From Dermatophilaceae bacterium Sec6.4 (GTDB lineage: Bacteria; Actinomycetota; Actinomycetes; Actinomycetales; Dermatophilaceae), in NCBI GenBank assembly GCA_039636865.1, contig CP144172.1, forward strand, positions 3,162,001 to 3,226,000: 64,000 nucleotides of DNA, in the 5' to 3' direction. A program made the position numbers and the translations under genes. Below, in pieces: positions 44,539 to 53,134 of this stretch. The notes under the pieces are model-generated. The model saw only the letters and a list, made by a program, of their open reading frames with translations, was not told where the DNA came from and did not search any database. How positions within the stretch are numbered: the stretch's first letter is position 1; each line of letters starts with the position of its first letter.

Positions 44539-46224
44539 GTGACCGAACAGATGCCGGACCGCCCAACCACCCCCGTCGACGCGATTGCCGAGAGGTACCA
44601 CGACGCTTCGATCGCTCTCAGCCCGATTACGGCAACAACGCTCGGCGTCCCCGGGCAGGACGACCGCCTGGACGACTTCTCGCCGGCCGGTTTGCAGGCC
44701 CGTGCGGACCTGGCCCGCGACACGCTGGGCCGCCTTTCTGAGGCAACCGCAGCGGACGACGTCGATCAGGTCACGATCAGTGCGATGACCGAGCGGCTCG
44801 GGTTGCAGGTGGAAGCGTTCGAGGCAGGAACGACGCTGATGTCGCTGAACGTGATCGCGTCCCCGCTGCAGGACGTGCGGGACATCTTTGATCTGATGAA
44901 TACCGCTGATACAGAGGCAGTTTCGACGATCGGCAGCCGGATGGCCGCCATCCCGCAAGCCCTCGACCAGTGGTTCGAGTCGCTGCACGAGGCGGCCGGC
45001 CGTGGCCTCGTGGCCCCGCAGCGTCAGGTCCTCGCCTGTATCCAGCAGACCCGGGACCACACGGCCGACGACGGCTATTTCCGCTCGTTTGCGGGCCAGC
45101 ACCCAGCCATTGCCGGACAGATCGAGGTTGCAGCGGCGGCCTACGCGGCAGCCGGCGACCGACTGCACGATGAGATTCTGCCCAAGGCACCCGAAGCCGA
45201 CGCGTGCGGTCGGGAGATATACCCGCTGTATTCACGCGAATTCCTCGGCACCACAGTGGATCTGGAAGAGACCTATGCGTGGGGCCAGCAGGAGCTGGCC
45301 CGGATCACCGGTGAGATGCGCAAGGTGGCCGAGCAGATTCAGCCCGGCGCGGGGGTGAAAGAGGCGATGGCTGTGCTGGAGGCCGATCCGGCCTACCAGT
45401 TGCACGGCACGGACGCACTGCAGCGGTGGATGCAGGAGAAGGCCGACCAGGCGATCTCCGAGCTCGGTGCCAGTCACTTCGACATCCCGCAGCAGGTCCA
45501 GCGCATCGAATGCATGATCGCGCCCACGCAGTCCGGCGGCATCTATTACACCGGGCCGAGCGAGGACTTCTCGCGGCCGGGCCGCATGTGGTGGTCGGTT
45601 CCGAAAGGCGTCGAACAGTTCGGGACCTGGCGTGAACTCACGACCGTCTACCACGAGGGCGTACCCGGCCACCACCTACAGGTCGCGCAGACGATGGTGC
45701 GCTCAGGGCTGCTGAACTCCTGGCGTCGCACGGATGCCTGGACCTCCGGGCACGGAGAGGGCTGGGCGTTGTACGCGGAGCGACTGATGCAGGAGCTGGG
45801 TTATCTGGACGATCCAGGCAACCTGATGGGGATGTACGACGGTCAGTCGATGCGCGCTGCCCGGGTCGTTCTGGACATCGGGGTGCACTGCGGGTTCGAG
45901 GCACCAGCCGAGGTGGGCGGCGGCGAGTGGACGTACGAGAAGGCCTGGACCTTCCTCAAATCACACTGCGATATGGACGACGGGTTCCTACGGTTCGAGT
46001 TGGATCGCTACCTCGGCTGGCCGGGACAGGCACCGTCGTACAAGATCGGAGAGCGGATCTGGCTCGAGCTACGCGATGAGGCACGCCACCGCGACGGAGC
46101 GGCGTTCGACCTCAAGGCGTTCCACCGCCGAGCGCTGGACATCGGTGGCGTCGGTCTGGACACTCTGCGCCAAGCAGTGCTCGGTGATCTCGGCGGACCG
46201 GAAGTAGCGCGCACCACCGGCTGA
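44539..46224 (+). CDS. DUF885 protein, putative metallo-carboxypeptidase-like
   Basis: 561 residues, the normal DUF885 length. The zinc-peptidase-like motif TVYHEGVPGHHLQ (HExxxHH-type, about residues 373-385) and GWALYAERLMQELGY (about 415-429, Glu ligand) are present. The family has M32-like gluzincin features, but most bacterial members have no shown activity. No signal peptide is seen, so it is cytoplasmic. It is 39 bases downstream of accE on the same strand; the link is probably only positional. Confidence 0.88.
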   Translation: MTEQMPDRPTTPVDAIAERYHDASIALSPITATTLGVPGQDDRLDDFSPAGLQARADLARDTLGRLSEATAADDVDQVTISAMTERLGLQVEAFEAGTTLMSLNVIASPLQDVRDIFDLMNTADTEAVSTIGSRMAAIPQALDQWFESLHEAAGRGLVAPQRQVLACIQQTRDHTADDGYFRSFAGQHPAIAGQIEVAAAAYAAAGDRLHDEILPKAPEADACGREIYPLYSREFLGTTVDLEETYAWGQQELARITGEMRKVAEQIQPGAGVKEAMAVLEADPAYQLHGTDALQRWMQEKADQAISELGASHFDIPQQVQRIECMIAPTQSGGIYYTGPSEDFSRPGRMWWSVPKGVEQFGTWRELTTVYHEGVPGHHLQVAQTMVRSGLLNSWRRTDAWTSGHGEGWALYAERLMQELGYLDDPGNLMGMYDGQSMRAARVVLDIGVHCGFEAPAEVGGGEWTYEKAWTFLKSHCDMDDGFLRFELDRYLGWPGQAPSYKIGERIWLELRDEARHRDGAAFDLKAFHRRALDIGGVGLDTLRQAVLGDLGGPEVARTTG

Positions 46225-46267
46225 AACGCCCGCCCGAGATGGGGCGCCGGCCTGACACACTGTCGCG

Positions 46268-48142
46268 GTGCACGTAGCAATCTCGGTTTTCTTCATTGCC
46301 GCGACGGTCGTTGTGATTGCCTCTCTGGCCCGGCGCGTGAACATCTCGGCGCCTCTGCTGCTCGTCGCGGTGGGAGCGGCGTACTCCTACCTGCCCGGGG
46401 TTGCCGCTATCCGGCTGGAACCCGACGTCATTCTGCTCGGTTTCCTGCCGCCGTTACTCTTCGCAGCGGCATCGACCACCTCCGTCGTGGACATCGCCCG
46501 GGACAAGCGCCAGATACTCGGGCTGTCGGTTCTCCTGGTGCTGTTCACCGCGTTCGGGGTGGCGCTGGTCGCCTGGAAGTTGTTGGAGGTGCCGTTCGCC
46601 GTCGCGGTCGCGCTCGGTGCCATCGTGGCGCCACCCGATGCCGTGGCCGCCACGGCGATAGCGCGAAAGATCGGGTTGCCACGACGGGTGGTGCTGATCC
46701 TGGAGGGCGAATCGCTGCTCAACGACGCCACCGCACTCGTCACGGTCACCACCGCCAAGACCATCATCGCGACCGGCTCCATCACGTGGTACGGCATCAG
46801 CGGCAACGTCGCCCTTGCCTCCTTGGGTGGCGGCGCCATCGGATTCGTCGCGTTCAAGCTGATTGCCTTCGTGCGGGGTCGGGTTCAGGACACGGTGACC
46901 AGCGTCGCCATCTCTTTCATCTCCCCGTGGATCGCCTACCTACCGGCGGAGGAACTGCACTCGTCGGGTGTCATCGCCGTGGTCGTCGCTGGGCTGCTAC
47001 TTGCTCACGACGCACATCTGATCCAGACACCGCAGTCGCGGGTTGCCGAGCGGATCAACTGGTCGACGGTCACCTTCCTGCTCGAGAACACGGTCTTCCT
47101 GCTCATCGGGGTGCAGGCCCGCTCGATCATCGACGGCGTCCGAAACTCCGAGCTCGGCGACGGGAGGGTGGTGCTCACCAGCCTCGTGGTGCTCGTCACG
47201 GTCATCGCGCTGCGCCCGGTGTACCTCGGGTTCTGGCAGGTCTTGAGCCGTTTCGTGCATTTCCAGCAGGATCCGATCACCCCCCGCGAGGCGGTCGTCG
47301 CATCCTGGGCCGGGATGCGTGGCGTGGTGACCATCGCCGCTGCACTGCTGTTGGCACCGAATACCCCCGAACGGGACGCGATCATCTTCATCGCCCTGGT
47401 CGTCACCATCGGCACGCTGGCCCTGCAGGGATTTTCGCTCGGTTCGCTGGCCCGCAGCCTCGACCTGCACGGTCCCGACCCACGGGAGGACGCGTTACAG
47501 CAGGCCCAGCTCGTCCAGGCGTCCGTCGATGCAGGCCGGGAAAGACTGGACGAGATCCTCACGAAAGAAACGCTCCCGGACGAGGTCGTGGAGCAGCTAC
47601 GACGCGGCGGTGACCGACGGGCCAACCTGGTCTGGGAACGGCTGGGTACTGGGCAGGCCGCCGACTCCGAGACCCCCACACACACCTATCGGCGGATCCG
47701 GACCCAGATGCTGGATGCCGAGCGCTCCACGATGCTCAAGATCCGCGACAAGGGGGTGATGGATCACGAAGTACTCGAGCAGGTGATGCGCTCGTTGGAT
47801 CTGGAGGAGTCGGCAATCACCTATAGCGATGAACGCTCCGAGACCATCCGCGAGCACACCCTGCTGACTCCTGAATCCCGCTCCTTCGGCTGCGAACACC
47901 TGCGCGCGGCGCCCGTCGCAGTGGATCCGTTGACCCCCGAAGGATGCCCGGACTGCGCCCGGGAAGGCACCGACCCGGTGCACCTGCGGCTGTGCCTGAC
48001 CTGCGGCCGTGTCGGATGTTGTGATTCATCGGTGGGGATGCACGCCGACCAGCACTTCCGGGAGACCGGCCACCCGGTGATGCGCTCCTTCGAGCCCGGC
48101 GAGGCCTGGCGCTGGTGTTACGTGGACAGCAAACTCGGCTGA
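46268..48142 (+). CDS. CPA1 Na+/H+ antiporter with C-terminal UBP zinc finger
   Basis: 624 residues. About 12 membrane segments fill residues 1-410, with the ion-translocating motif LEGESLLNDATALVTV (about residues 139-154), APPDAVAATAIARKIGLP and ASWAGMRGVVTIAAALLL. A charged cytoplasmic region follows (about 420-530). Residues about 540-620 form a UBP-type zinc finger: FGCEHL, GCPDC, CLTCGRVGCCDS and the His pair in HADQHFRETGHPV. UBP fingers bind the C-terminus of ubiquitin in eukaryotes; the bacterial ligand is unknown. The finger may regulate exchange. Confidence 0.93.
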   Translation: MHVAISVFFIAATVVVIASLARRVNISAPLLLVAVGAAYSYLPGVAAIRLEPDVILLGFLPPLLFAAASTTSVVDIARDKRQILGLSVLLVLFTAFGVALVAWKLLEVPFAVAVALGAIVAPPDAVAATAIARKIGLPRRVVLILEGESLLNDATALVTVTTAKTIIATGSITWYGISGNVALASLGGGAIGFVAFKLIAFVRGRVQDTVTSVAISFISPWIAYLPAEELHSSGVIAVVVAGLLLAHDAHLIQTPQSRVAERINWSTVTFLLENTVFLLIGVQARSIIDGVRNSELGDGRVVLTSLVVLVTVIALRPVYLGFWQVLSRFVHFQQDPITPREAVVASWAGMRGVVTIAAALLLAPNTPERDAIIFIALVVTIGTLALQGFSLGSLARSLDLHGPDPREDALQQAQLVQASVDAGRERLDEILTKETLPDEVVEQLRRGGDRRANLVWERLGTGQAADSETPTHTYRRIRTQMLDAERSTMLKIRDKGVMDHEVLEQVMRSLDLEESAITYSDERSETIREHTLLTPESRSFGCEHLRAAPVAVDPLTPEGCPDCAREGTDPVHLRLCLTCGRVGCCDSSVGMHADQHFRETGHPVMRSFEPGEAWRWCYVDSKLG

Positions 48143-48170
48143 CCCCCGCGCTTCTCCATCTTTCACACCC

Positions 48171-48228
48171 CGAGATGTCACTTTTGGAGGGTATTTGGCC
48201 GCAAACACCCTCCGAAACTGACATCTCG
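48171..48228. repeat. 58-bp imperfect palindrome, copy 1
   Basis: Outer arms CGAGATGTCA and TGACATCTCG pair perfectly, inner arms GGAGGGTATTTG and CAAACACCCTCC pair with one mismatch, and the loop is GCCG. It lies 28 bases past the stop of the DUF559-like gene and 28 bases past the antiporter stop. The same 58-base design recurs at 49180. Confidence 0.9.
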
Positions 48229-48256
48229 CGCCCGGGGTGGAGGGGTGGAGTAGGTG

Positions 48257-49123
48257 TTAGTTGCGGAGAAGTCGCTGCAGCCGTGCGCGCAGGTCAGCCG
48301 CACCAGGGCCGAGGTCTCGCGATGTCATCACCACGACTCGGTAGCCGGCGTCCTCCAACTGCGCAGCACGCTTGAGGTCACTGGTCCACGACGCTGCGTG
48401 GACGCCCCCGTAGTACTCGCCGATGACCCACGCCGCGCGCCACAGGAAGTCGACCCGGCCGATCCAGCCACCTCGGGCATCGAGGATGTCGACGTTCAAC
48501 TCGGGCTCCGGTAGCTTCCACCTGGCGAACGCCAACCGGGCACGGGTCTCCATCGGAGATGCGCTCGAGTGGCGCAGCAGCGGAAGAGCATCGCTGGTTC
48601 TACGCAGACCCCTTGCTCCCCGACGACCGGCAACAGCCGCGTGCAGGTCATCTGAACTGCAGAGCTGCGCGCGCAACAGGAAGTCACCCGCGACGACCAG
48701 ATCGGACGCGCTCAGGATGGACGCCAGGTCGACCCAGGTGTCCGCCACGGCAACCAGCGGCAAACCCGACCATGTCGTTCCGGCACGGTCAGCATGGTGC
48801 TCGACAAAACCTTCGTGCCGCCAGCGGGCAGCCTTCCTGGGCACGGTCACATGCAGGCCAGCGGATGACTCCAGAGCAATCGGCAACGGGACACCCATCA
48901 ACCGGGCTGCGGTGGTGTGGCTGAAGAGAGCCCCGCCCGGCATGACGACCAGAGCGGCCTCGGCAAGATCGGCATACGTTGTGGGTTCCTGCGTGACGCG
49001 CATCCCCCGGAACGGCGCGGTGAGGTCGCCTGCGTCCAGCCGTTTGGGATGAATTCCTGCGCCCATGGCCTGCGCGACGGAGAAATGGGTGCCCAGCGCA
49101 GCAGGGAGTGGACGTCGTTCCAT
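48257..49123 (-). CDS. DUF559 (Vsr-like) protein with AbiEi-type N-terminal region
   Basis: 288 residues from ATG at 49123; an in-frame GTG at 49153 would add ten. Residues 1-180 resemble actinobacterial AbiEi-antitoxin/regulator-like proteins (FSHTTAARLMGVPLP and LPLVAVADTWVDLASIL). The C-terminal 100 residues follow the DUF559 endonuclease-fold plan: SPMETRARLAFARWKLPEPELN, GRVDFLWRAAWVIGEYYG and GYRVVVMTSRDL. The VDF Asp and GEY Glu are kept, but the usual EYDG reads EYYG. It stands alone, without a toxin partner, between two 58-base palindromes in near-mirror spacing. Function unknown; nuclease or repeat-binding activity is possible. Confidence 0.75.
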   Translation of the reverse strand: MERRPLPAALGTHFSVAQAMGAGIHPKRLDAGDLTAPFRGMRVTQEPTTYADLAEAALVVMPGGALFSHTTAARLMGVPLPIALESSAGLHVTVPRKAARWRHEGFVEHHADRAGTTWSGLPLVAVADTWVDLASILSASDLVVAGDFLLRAQLCSSDDLHAAVAGRRGARGLRRTSDALPLLRHSSASPMETRARLAFARWKLPEPELNVDILDARGGWIGRVDFLWRAAWVIGEYYGGVHAASWTSDLKRAAQLEDAGYRVVVMTSRDLGPGAADLRARLQRLLRN

Positions 49124-49179
49124 CGCGCGAGCCTGACAGGAACGGTGCGTCACCCGCGGGCGTCATCCACAGGCTTCGT

Positions 49180-49237
49180 CGAGATGTCACGTTCGGAGGG
49201 TCATACCCGGCAGACACCCTCCGAAACCGACATCTCG
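49180..49237. repeat. 58-bp imperfect palindrome, copy 2
   Basis: Same length and plan as copy 1. The outer arm CGAGATGTCA pairs with CGACATCTCG (one G-U type pair), the inner GGAGGG and CCCTCC arms are kept, and the loop region differs (CATACCCGGCAGA). It lies 56 bases upstream of the DUF559-like start and 44 bases before maf. Confidence 0.9.
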
Positions 49238-49281
49238 GAGGGCTGCGTCACGTGTGCTGTCGCCGGACGTAGGGTCCTTCT

Positions 49282-49926
49282 GTGCAACTTGTTCTCGCTT
49301 CTGCCTCCCCCGCACGACTCGCAACGCTGCGCTCCGCGGGCATCGAGCCACGCGTCGTGGTCTCCGACGTCGATGAACCGGCGGTGGTGCAGAAGGCCCG
49401 CTCGGCGTACCCCGAACTGGAACCCGCCGATGTCGCGCTCCTGCTTGCCCGCGCCAAGTGCGAGGACGTGACCGGCCGACAGGATGCCGGCGATGCACTG
49501 GTTCTGGGCTGCGATTCAGTGCTCGAACTGGACGGCAGGGACTACGGCAAACCCGAAGACGCCGCGACTGCGATCACCCGATGGAAGGACATGCGGGGCC
49601 GCGCCGGAGTACTGCACACCGGCCATTGGCTCATCGACGACCGCGAGGACTCCACCGGCGCAACATTCGGGGTGACCTGCTCGACCGTCGTACATTTCGC
49701 CGACCTGAGCGACGCCGAGATCGAGGCGTACGTCGCGACCGGCGAACCACTCTGGGTGGCAGGTGGATTCACCGTCGACGGGCTCGGCGGCGCATACGTC
49801 ACAGCAATAGAGGGCGACTTTCACAACGTCGTCGGAGTCAGCCTCACCACGCTGCGCGAACTCCTGGCCCAGATCAACGTCGCGTGGCATGACCTCTGGA
49901 CCGCATCCCCACTCGTCAACGGCTAG
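49282..49926 (+). CDS. maf: Maf-like nucleotide pyrophosphatase
   Basis: 214 residues from GTG at 49282. LVLASASPARLATLRSAGI (about residues 3-21) is the Maf N-terminal motif, ALVLGCDSVLEL holds the catalytic Asp and AGGFTVDGLGGAYVTAIEGDFHNVVGV spans about 155-181 with conserved Gly and Asp. Maf proteins hydrolyse non-canonical or selected NTPs to NMP and pyrophosphate as housekeeping. Its stop overlaps the convergent carboxyltransferase gene by four bases. Confidence 0.93.
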   Translation: MQLVLASASPARLATLRSAGIEPRVVVSDVDEPAVVQKARSAYPELEPADVALLLARAKCEDVTGRQDAGDALVLGCDSVLELDGRDYGKPEDAATAITRWKDMRGRAGVLHTGHWLIDDREDSTGATFGVTCSTVVHFADLSDAEIEAYVATGEPLWVAGGFTVDGLGGAYVTAIEGDFHNVVGVSLTTLRELLAQINVAWHDLWTASPLVNG

Positions 49927-51491
49927 ACCGGCGGAATCGCGCGGCGCCGCTGCGTGAACGACCGGTCTCGGCGCGCCGCGTATCGCAGTCGCCCCAGTAA
50001 CTCTGCGCGCAGGTCTTCGGCCTCGATCACGCCGTCCACCACCAGATCCGCTGCAAGCCGCTGGATGTCGACGTCCTCCAGGTACTCCTCGCGCTTGACG
50101 CGAACGAACTCCTCGCGTTCTTCCGCATCCTCGATCGCTGCGATCTTCCCCGCGTAGACCGCGTTGATCGCTGCTTCGGGACCCATCACGGCAATCCGAG
50201 CAGTTGGCAGCGCCAGCGTGGCATCCGGACCGAAACCCGGCCCGCCCATCGCATACAGCCCTGCGCCGTAGGCCTTGCGCACGACCACACAGATCTGGGG
50301 CACGGTTGCCTCTGACACAGCCGCCACCATTTTTGCGCCATGTCGGATGATGCCACCGCGCTCGACCTCGGAGCCGATCATGAAACCGGGCACGTCGGCC
50401 AGGTAGACAAGCGGGATCGAGTAGGCGTCGCAGGTCCAGATGAAACGAGTGGCTTTGTCGGCGCTGTCGGTGAACAGCACGCCGCCCTTGACCGCGGAGT
50501 TGTTGGCCACGAAGCCCACACTGCGCCCGTCCATTCGACCGAAGCCGATGACCAGTTCAGGCGCGAAAAGAGGCTTGATCTCGAAGAAGGAATCGTCATC
50601 GACCAGTCCATCGATGACGTCGTGGATATCGAACGGTTGGCTCTCGACCTCAGGGACCGTGTCGGCATCCAGCAGCGTTGCAGGTGCCTCCGGGTCGTAC
50701 GTCGGGGGCTCGTCGCGCCAGGTGGTGGGCATGTACGAGAAATAGAGCTTTGCGAGGTCGATGGCCTCGGGATCGTCTGCCACCAGCAGGTCACCGACAC
50801 CGCTGACCGTGCAGTGCATCCGCGCGCCGCCCATCTCCTCCAAGGACACCCGCTCCCCCACCACCATCTCGGCCATCCGCGGGCTGCCCAGGTACATCGA
50901 GGCGTTGCCCTCGACCATGATCAGTACGTCCGTGAAGCTCGGGATGTACGCTCCGCCGGCAGCCGATGGACCGAAGAGGCAGCAGATCTGCGGGACCCGG
51001 CCGGACAACGCGACCTGGTTGTGGAAGATCCGACCAGCTCCACGACGGCCCGGGAAGAGTTGCACCTGATCGGTGATGCGCGCGCCCGCGGAGTCCACGA
51101 ACCAGAAGATCGGCAGTTCCTCGCGCAATGCCGACTCGGTCGCGCGGACGATCTTCTCGACCGTTCGCGCGCCCCACGAACCGGCCTTGACCGTCGGGTC
51201 GTTCGCGACGACGATCGCCGGACGACCGTCCACAGTGCCCCGACCGGTCACCACGCCGTCGGCGGGTAGACCCGGTGCAGTGGAGTTGGCGTACCGGCCG
51301 TCTTCGATGAACGAGCCTTCATCGAAGAGTAACGAAATGCGCTCGCGGACATATAGCTTGGACTGTCGATCCAGCTTTGCACGCGCAGCCGCGGGTGGTT
51401 GCGCGGAGGCGTCGTGTGCCGCATGCAACCGGTCGCGAGCGTCCTGGACACGCGGATCGGTCGGGTGCGTGGGTCCGGACGCCCGGGTCAT
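49923..51491 (-). CDS. Acyl-CoA carboxylase carboxyltransferase subunit
   Basis: 522 residues from ATG at 51491, overlapping the dehydrogenase stop (ATGA). Upstream open frame is not coding. DEGSFIEDGRYA, FWFVDSAGARITDQVQLFPG, LFGPSAAGGAYIPSF, MYLGSPRMAEMVVGE, VPGFMIGSEVERGGIIRHG and VRKAYGAGLYAMGG are carboxyltransferase motifs. It differs clearly from the accD at 42662 (LYAMG instead of YDVMG), so another acyl-CoA is expected. It pairs with an acyl-CoA dehydrogenase, as in methylcrotonyl-CoA (leucine) or AccD2-type operons. No biotin-carrying alpha subunit is encoded within the window. Confidence 0.9.
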   Translation of the reverse strand: MTRASGPTHPTDPRVQDARDRLHAAHDASAQPPAAARAKLDRQSKLYVRERISLLFDEGSFIEDGRYANSTAPGLPADGVVTGRGTVDGRPAIVVANDPTVKAGSWGARTVEKIVRATESALREELPIFWFVDSAGARITDQVQLFPGRRGAGRIFHNQVALSGRVPQICCLFGPSAAGGAYIPSFTDVLIMVEGNASMYLGSPRMAEMVVGERVSLEEMGGARMHCTVSGVGDLLVADDPEAIDLAKLYFSYMPTTWRDEPPTYDPEAPATLLDADTVPEVESQPFDIHDVIDGLVDDDSFFEIKPLFAPELVIGFGRMDGRSVGFVANNSAVKGGVLFTDSADKATRFIWTCDAYSIPLVYLADVPGFMIGSEVERGGIIRHGAKMVAAVSEATVPQICVVVRKAYGAGLYAMGGPGFGPDATLALPTARIAVMGPEAAINAVYAGKIAAIEDAEEREEFVRVKREEYLEDVDIQRLAADLVVDGVIEAEDLRAELLGRLRYAARRDRSFTQRRRAIPPV

Positions 51492-52669
51492 GCGGGCAGT
51501 CCCAGACCGCGCGCGATCACCATCCGCTGCACCTCGGACGTCCCTTCGCCGATCTCCAGAATCTTCGCGTCCCGGTAGAACCGGGCCACCGGATACTCCT
51601 CCATGAAGCCGTTGCCACCGAAGATCTGGGTCGCGATCCGGGTCGCGGCCACTGCAGCCTCGGTGGAATAGAGCTTGGCGATGGCGGCGGCCTGCTTGAC
51701 GTCCGCCACCCCGCGGCGACCGGCTTCCTGCTCGTCCTTGAGCCACGCCGCCTTGTAGGTCAGCAGGCGCGCCGCCTCCACGGAGGTGGCGAGATCCGCC
51801 AGCTGGAAGGAGACCCCCTGGTTGACCCCGATGGGCCGACCGAAGCTGGTGCGGGTCTTCGCGTAGTCGGTAGCCAACTCCAGGCACGCCTGGGCGCAAC
51901 CGAGGGCGAGGGCCGAGATGGCGATCCGACCGTCGTCCAAAATCTTCAGGAACTGTTTGAAGCCCTGTCCGCGCTGCCCCAGCAGGTTTGCCTCCGGCAC
52001 GACGCAGTCGGCGAAGGACAACCCGTGGGTATCGGAGATGTGCCAACCGAGCTTGTCGTACGGCGACTCGGCAGTGAAGCCGGGCGTACCGGACGGGACC
52101 ATGATGGCGCTGATCTCCGGGCGGCCCCGGTCGTCGGTGCCGGTGCGCGTGGTGACGGTGACCACCGACGTACGGTCGGTGCCGGAGTTGGTGATGAACG
52201 CCTTGGCACCGTTGATGGTCCAGTTACCGTCGGCCAGGTCGGCCTTGGTACGGGTCGCGCCGGCGTCCGAGCCGGCGTCCGGCTCGGTCAGTCCGAACCC
52301 GGCCAATGTCCGTCCGGCGACCAGGTCGGGCAGGAACTGCTGCTTCTGCTCGTCGGTGCCGTAGCTGAGGATCGGGTTGATACCCAGACCCACCCCAGCC
52401 GAGAGCGTGATGCCGATCGACTGGTCGACGCGGCCGAGCTCTTCGATGGCGAGGCACAGGTAGGTGAAGCCGCCGTACTCCAGCCCCGAGCCGCCGTACT
52501 CCTCCGGGACGACGAGCCCGAAGAGGCCGAATTCGCCCATCTGCGGCATCAGATCGGAGGGGAAGTAATGGTCCCGATCCCATTGCGCCACGTGCGGTGC
52601 GACCTTGTCAGCCGCGAAGTCACGCACTGAATGACGGAAGTCGTCGTGGTCCTTGGAGAGCTCGAACAT
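51488..52669 (-). CDS. Acyl-CoA dehydrogenase (LiuR-type operon)
   Basis: 393 residues from ATG at 52669, with AAAGG eight bases upstream. FGLTEPDAGSDAGATRTKAD (about residues 131-150), KAFITNSG and the C-terminal QIFGGNGFMEEYPVARFYRDAKILEIGEGTSEVQR (positions about 348-382) with the catalytic Glu in IGEGTSE are present. This sequence type is close to isovaleryl-CoA and related branched dehydrogenases. It heads the operon with the carboxyltransferase and is divergent from the MerR gene; the palindrome between them is the likely control site. Confidence 0.93.
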   Translation of the reverse strand: MFELSKDHDDFRHSVRDFAADKVAPHVAQWDRDHYFPSDLMPQMGEFGLFGLVVPEEYGGSGLEYGGFTYLCLAIEELGRVDQSIGITLSAGVGLGINPILSYGTDEQKQQFLPDLVAGRTLAGFGLTEPDAGSDAGATRTKADLADGNWTINGAKAFITNSGTDRTSVVTVTTRTGTDDRGRPEISAIMVPSGTPGFTAESPYDKLGWHISDTHGLSFADCVVPEANLLGQRGQGFKQFLKILDDGRIAISALALGCAQACLELATDYAKTRTSFGRPIGVNQGVSFQLADLATSVEAARLLTYKAAWLKDEQEAGRRGVADVKQAAAIAKLYSTEAAVAATRIATQIFGGNGFMEEYPVARFYRDAKILEIGEGTSEVQRMVIARGLGLPA

Positions 52670-52687
52670 CGATGAACCTTTCACTTG

Positions 52688-52703
52688 ACGTTGACGTCAA
52701 CGT
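52688..52703. promoter_or_regulatory. LiuR-like MerR operator
   Basis: ACGTTGACGTCAACGT is a perfect 16-base palindrome, set in the wider TTGACGTTGACGTCAACGTAAA at 52685-52706. It lies between the divergent acyl-CoA dehydrogenase and MerR genes, 18 bases before each start. A spaced palindrome in a divergent promoter is the normal site for MerR-type regulators. Confidence 0.8.
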
Positions 52704-52720
52704 AAAGCATGCTCGGCCGC

Positions 52721-53134
52721 ATGACAACTCGCGACCGCACCTGGACGATCGCGCAGCTCGCCACCGAGTACGACGTCACGCACCGTACGCTGCGCCACTA
52801 TGAGGAACTGGGCCTGCTGAGCCCCGAAAGACGCGGCACGGCACGGGCCTTCACGAGGCGCGACCGCACCCGGTTGGCGTTGATCCTGCGTGGTCGACGA
52901 CTCGGCTTCGCGCTGGAAGAAATCCGCAAGATCGTCGACATGTACGACGAACAACCGGGCAGGGTCGGGCAGTTGAATTACCTGTTGGGGCAGATCCACG
53001 AACGACGCAGTGATCTCGAGGCGCGCCGTCGGGATATCGAGGACTCCCTCGCTGAGCTCGTCGAGCTGGAGCATCGTTGCAGTGCGGATCTTCAGGCGCT
53101 GCGGGCGCAGCGTGCGCTTCCCGTCAGCCGGTAG
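52721..53134 (+). CDS. MerR-family regulator, LiuR-like
   Basis: 137 residues from ATG at 52721. N-terminal helix-turn-helix WTIAQLATEYDVTHRTLRHY (about residues 7-26), wing with LLSPERRGTARAF, RDRTRLALILRGRRLGFALE, then a long dimer helix (DLEARRRDIEDSLAELVELE, about 101-120). No Cys-rich metal site. LiuR-like regulators control branched-chain amino acid and fatty-acid oxidation genes, matching the divergent acyl-CoA dehydrogenase operon. Its 3' end overlaps the convergent HD-domain gene by 11 bases. Confidence 0.92.
   Translation: MTTRDRTWTIAQLATEYDVTHRTLRHYEELGLLSPERRGTARAFTRRDRTRLALILRGRRLGFALEEIRKIVDMYDEQPGRVGQLNYLLGQIHERRSDLEARRRDIEDSLAELVELEHRCSADLQALRAQRALPVSR

Noticed and set aside
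48171..49237. AbiE toxin-antitoxin pair
   Set aside because: Only an AbiEi-like N-terminal region is present; no AbiEii nucleotidyltransferase toxin is next to it.
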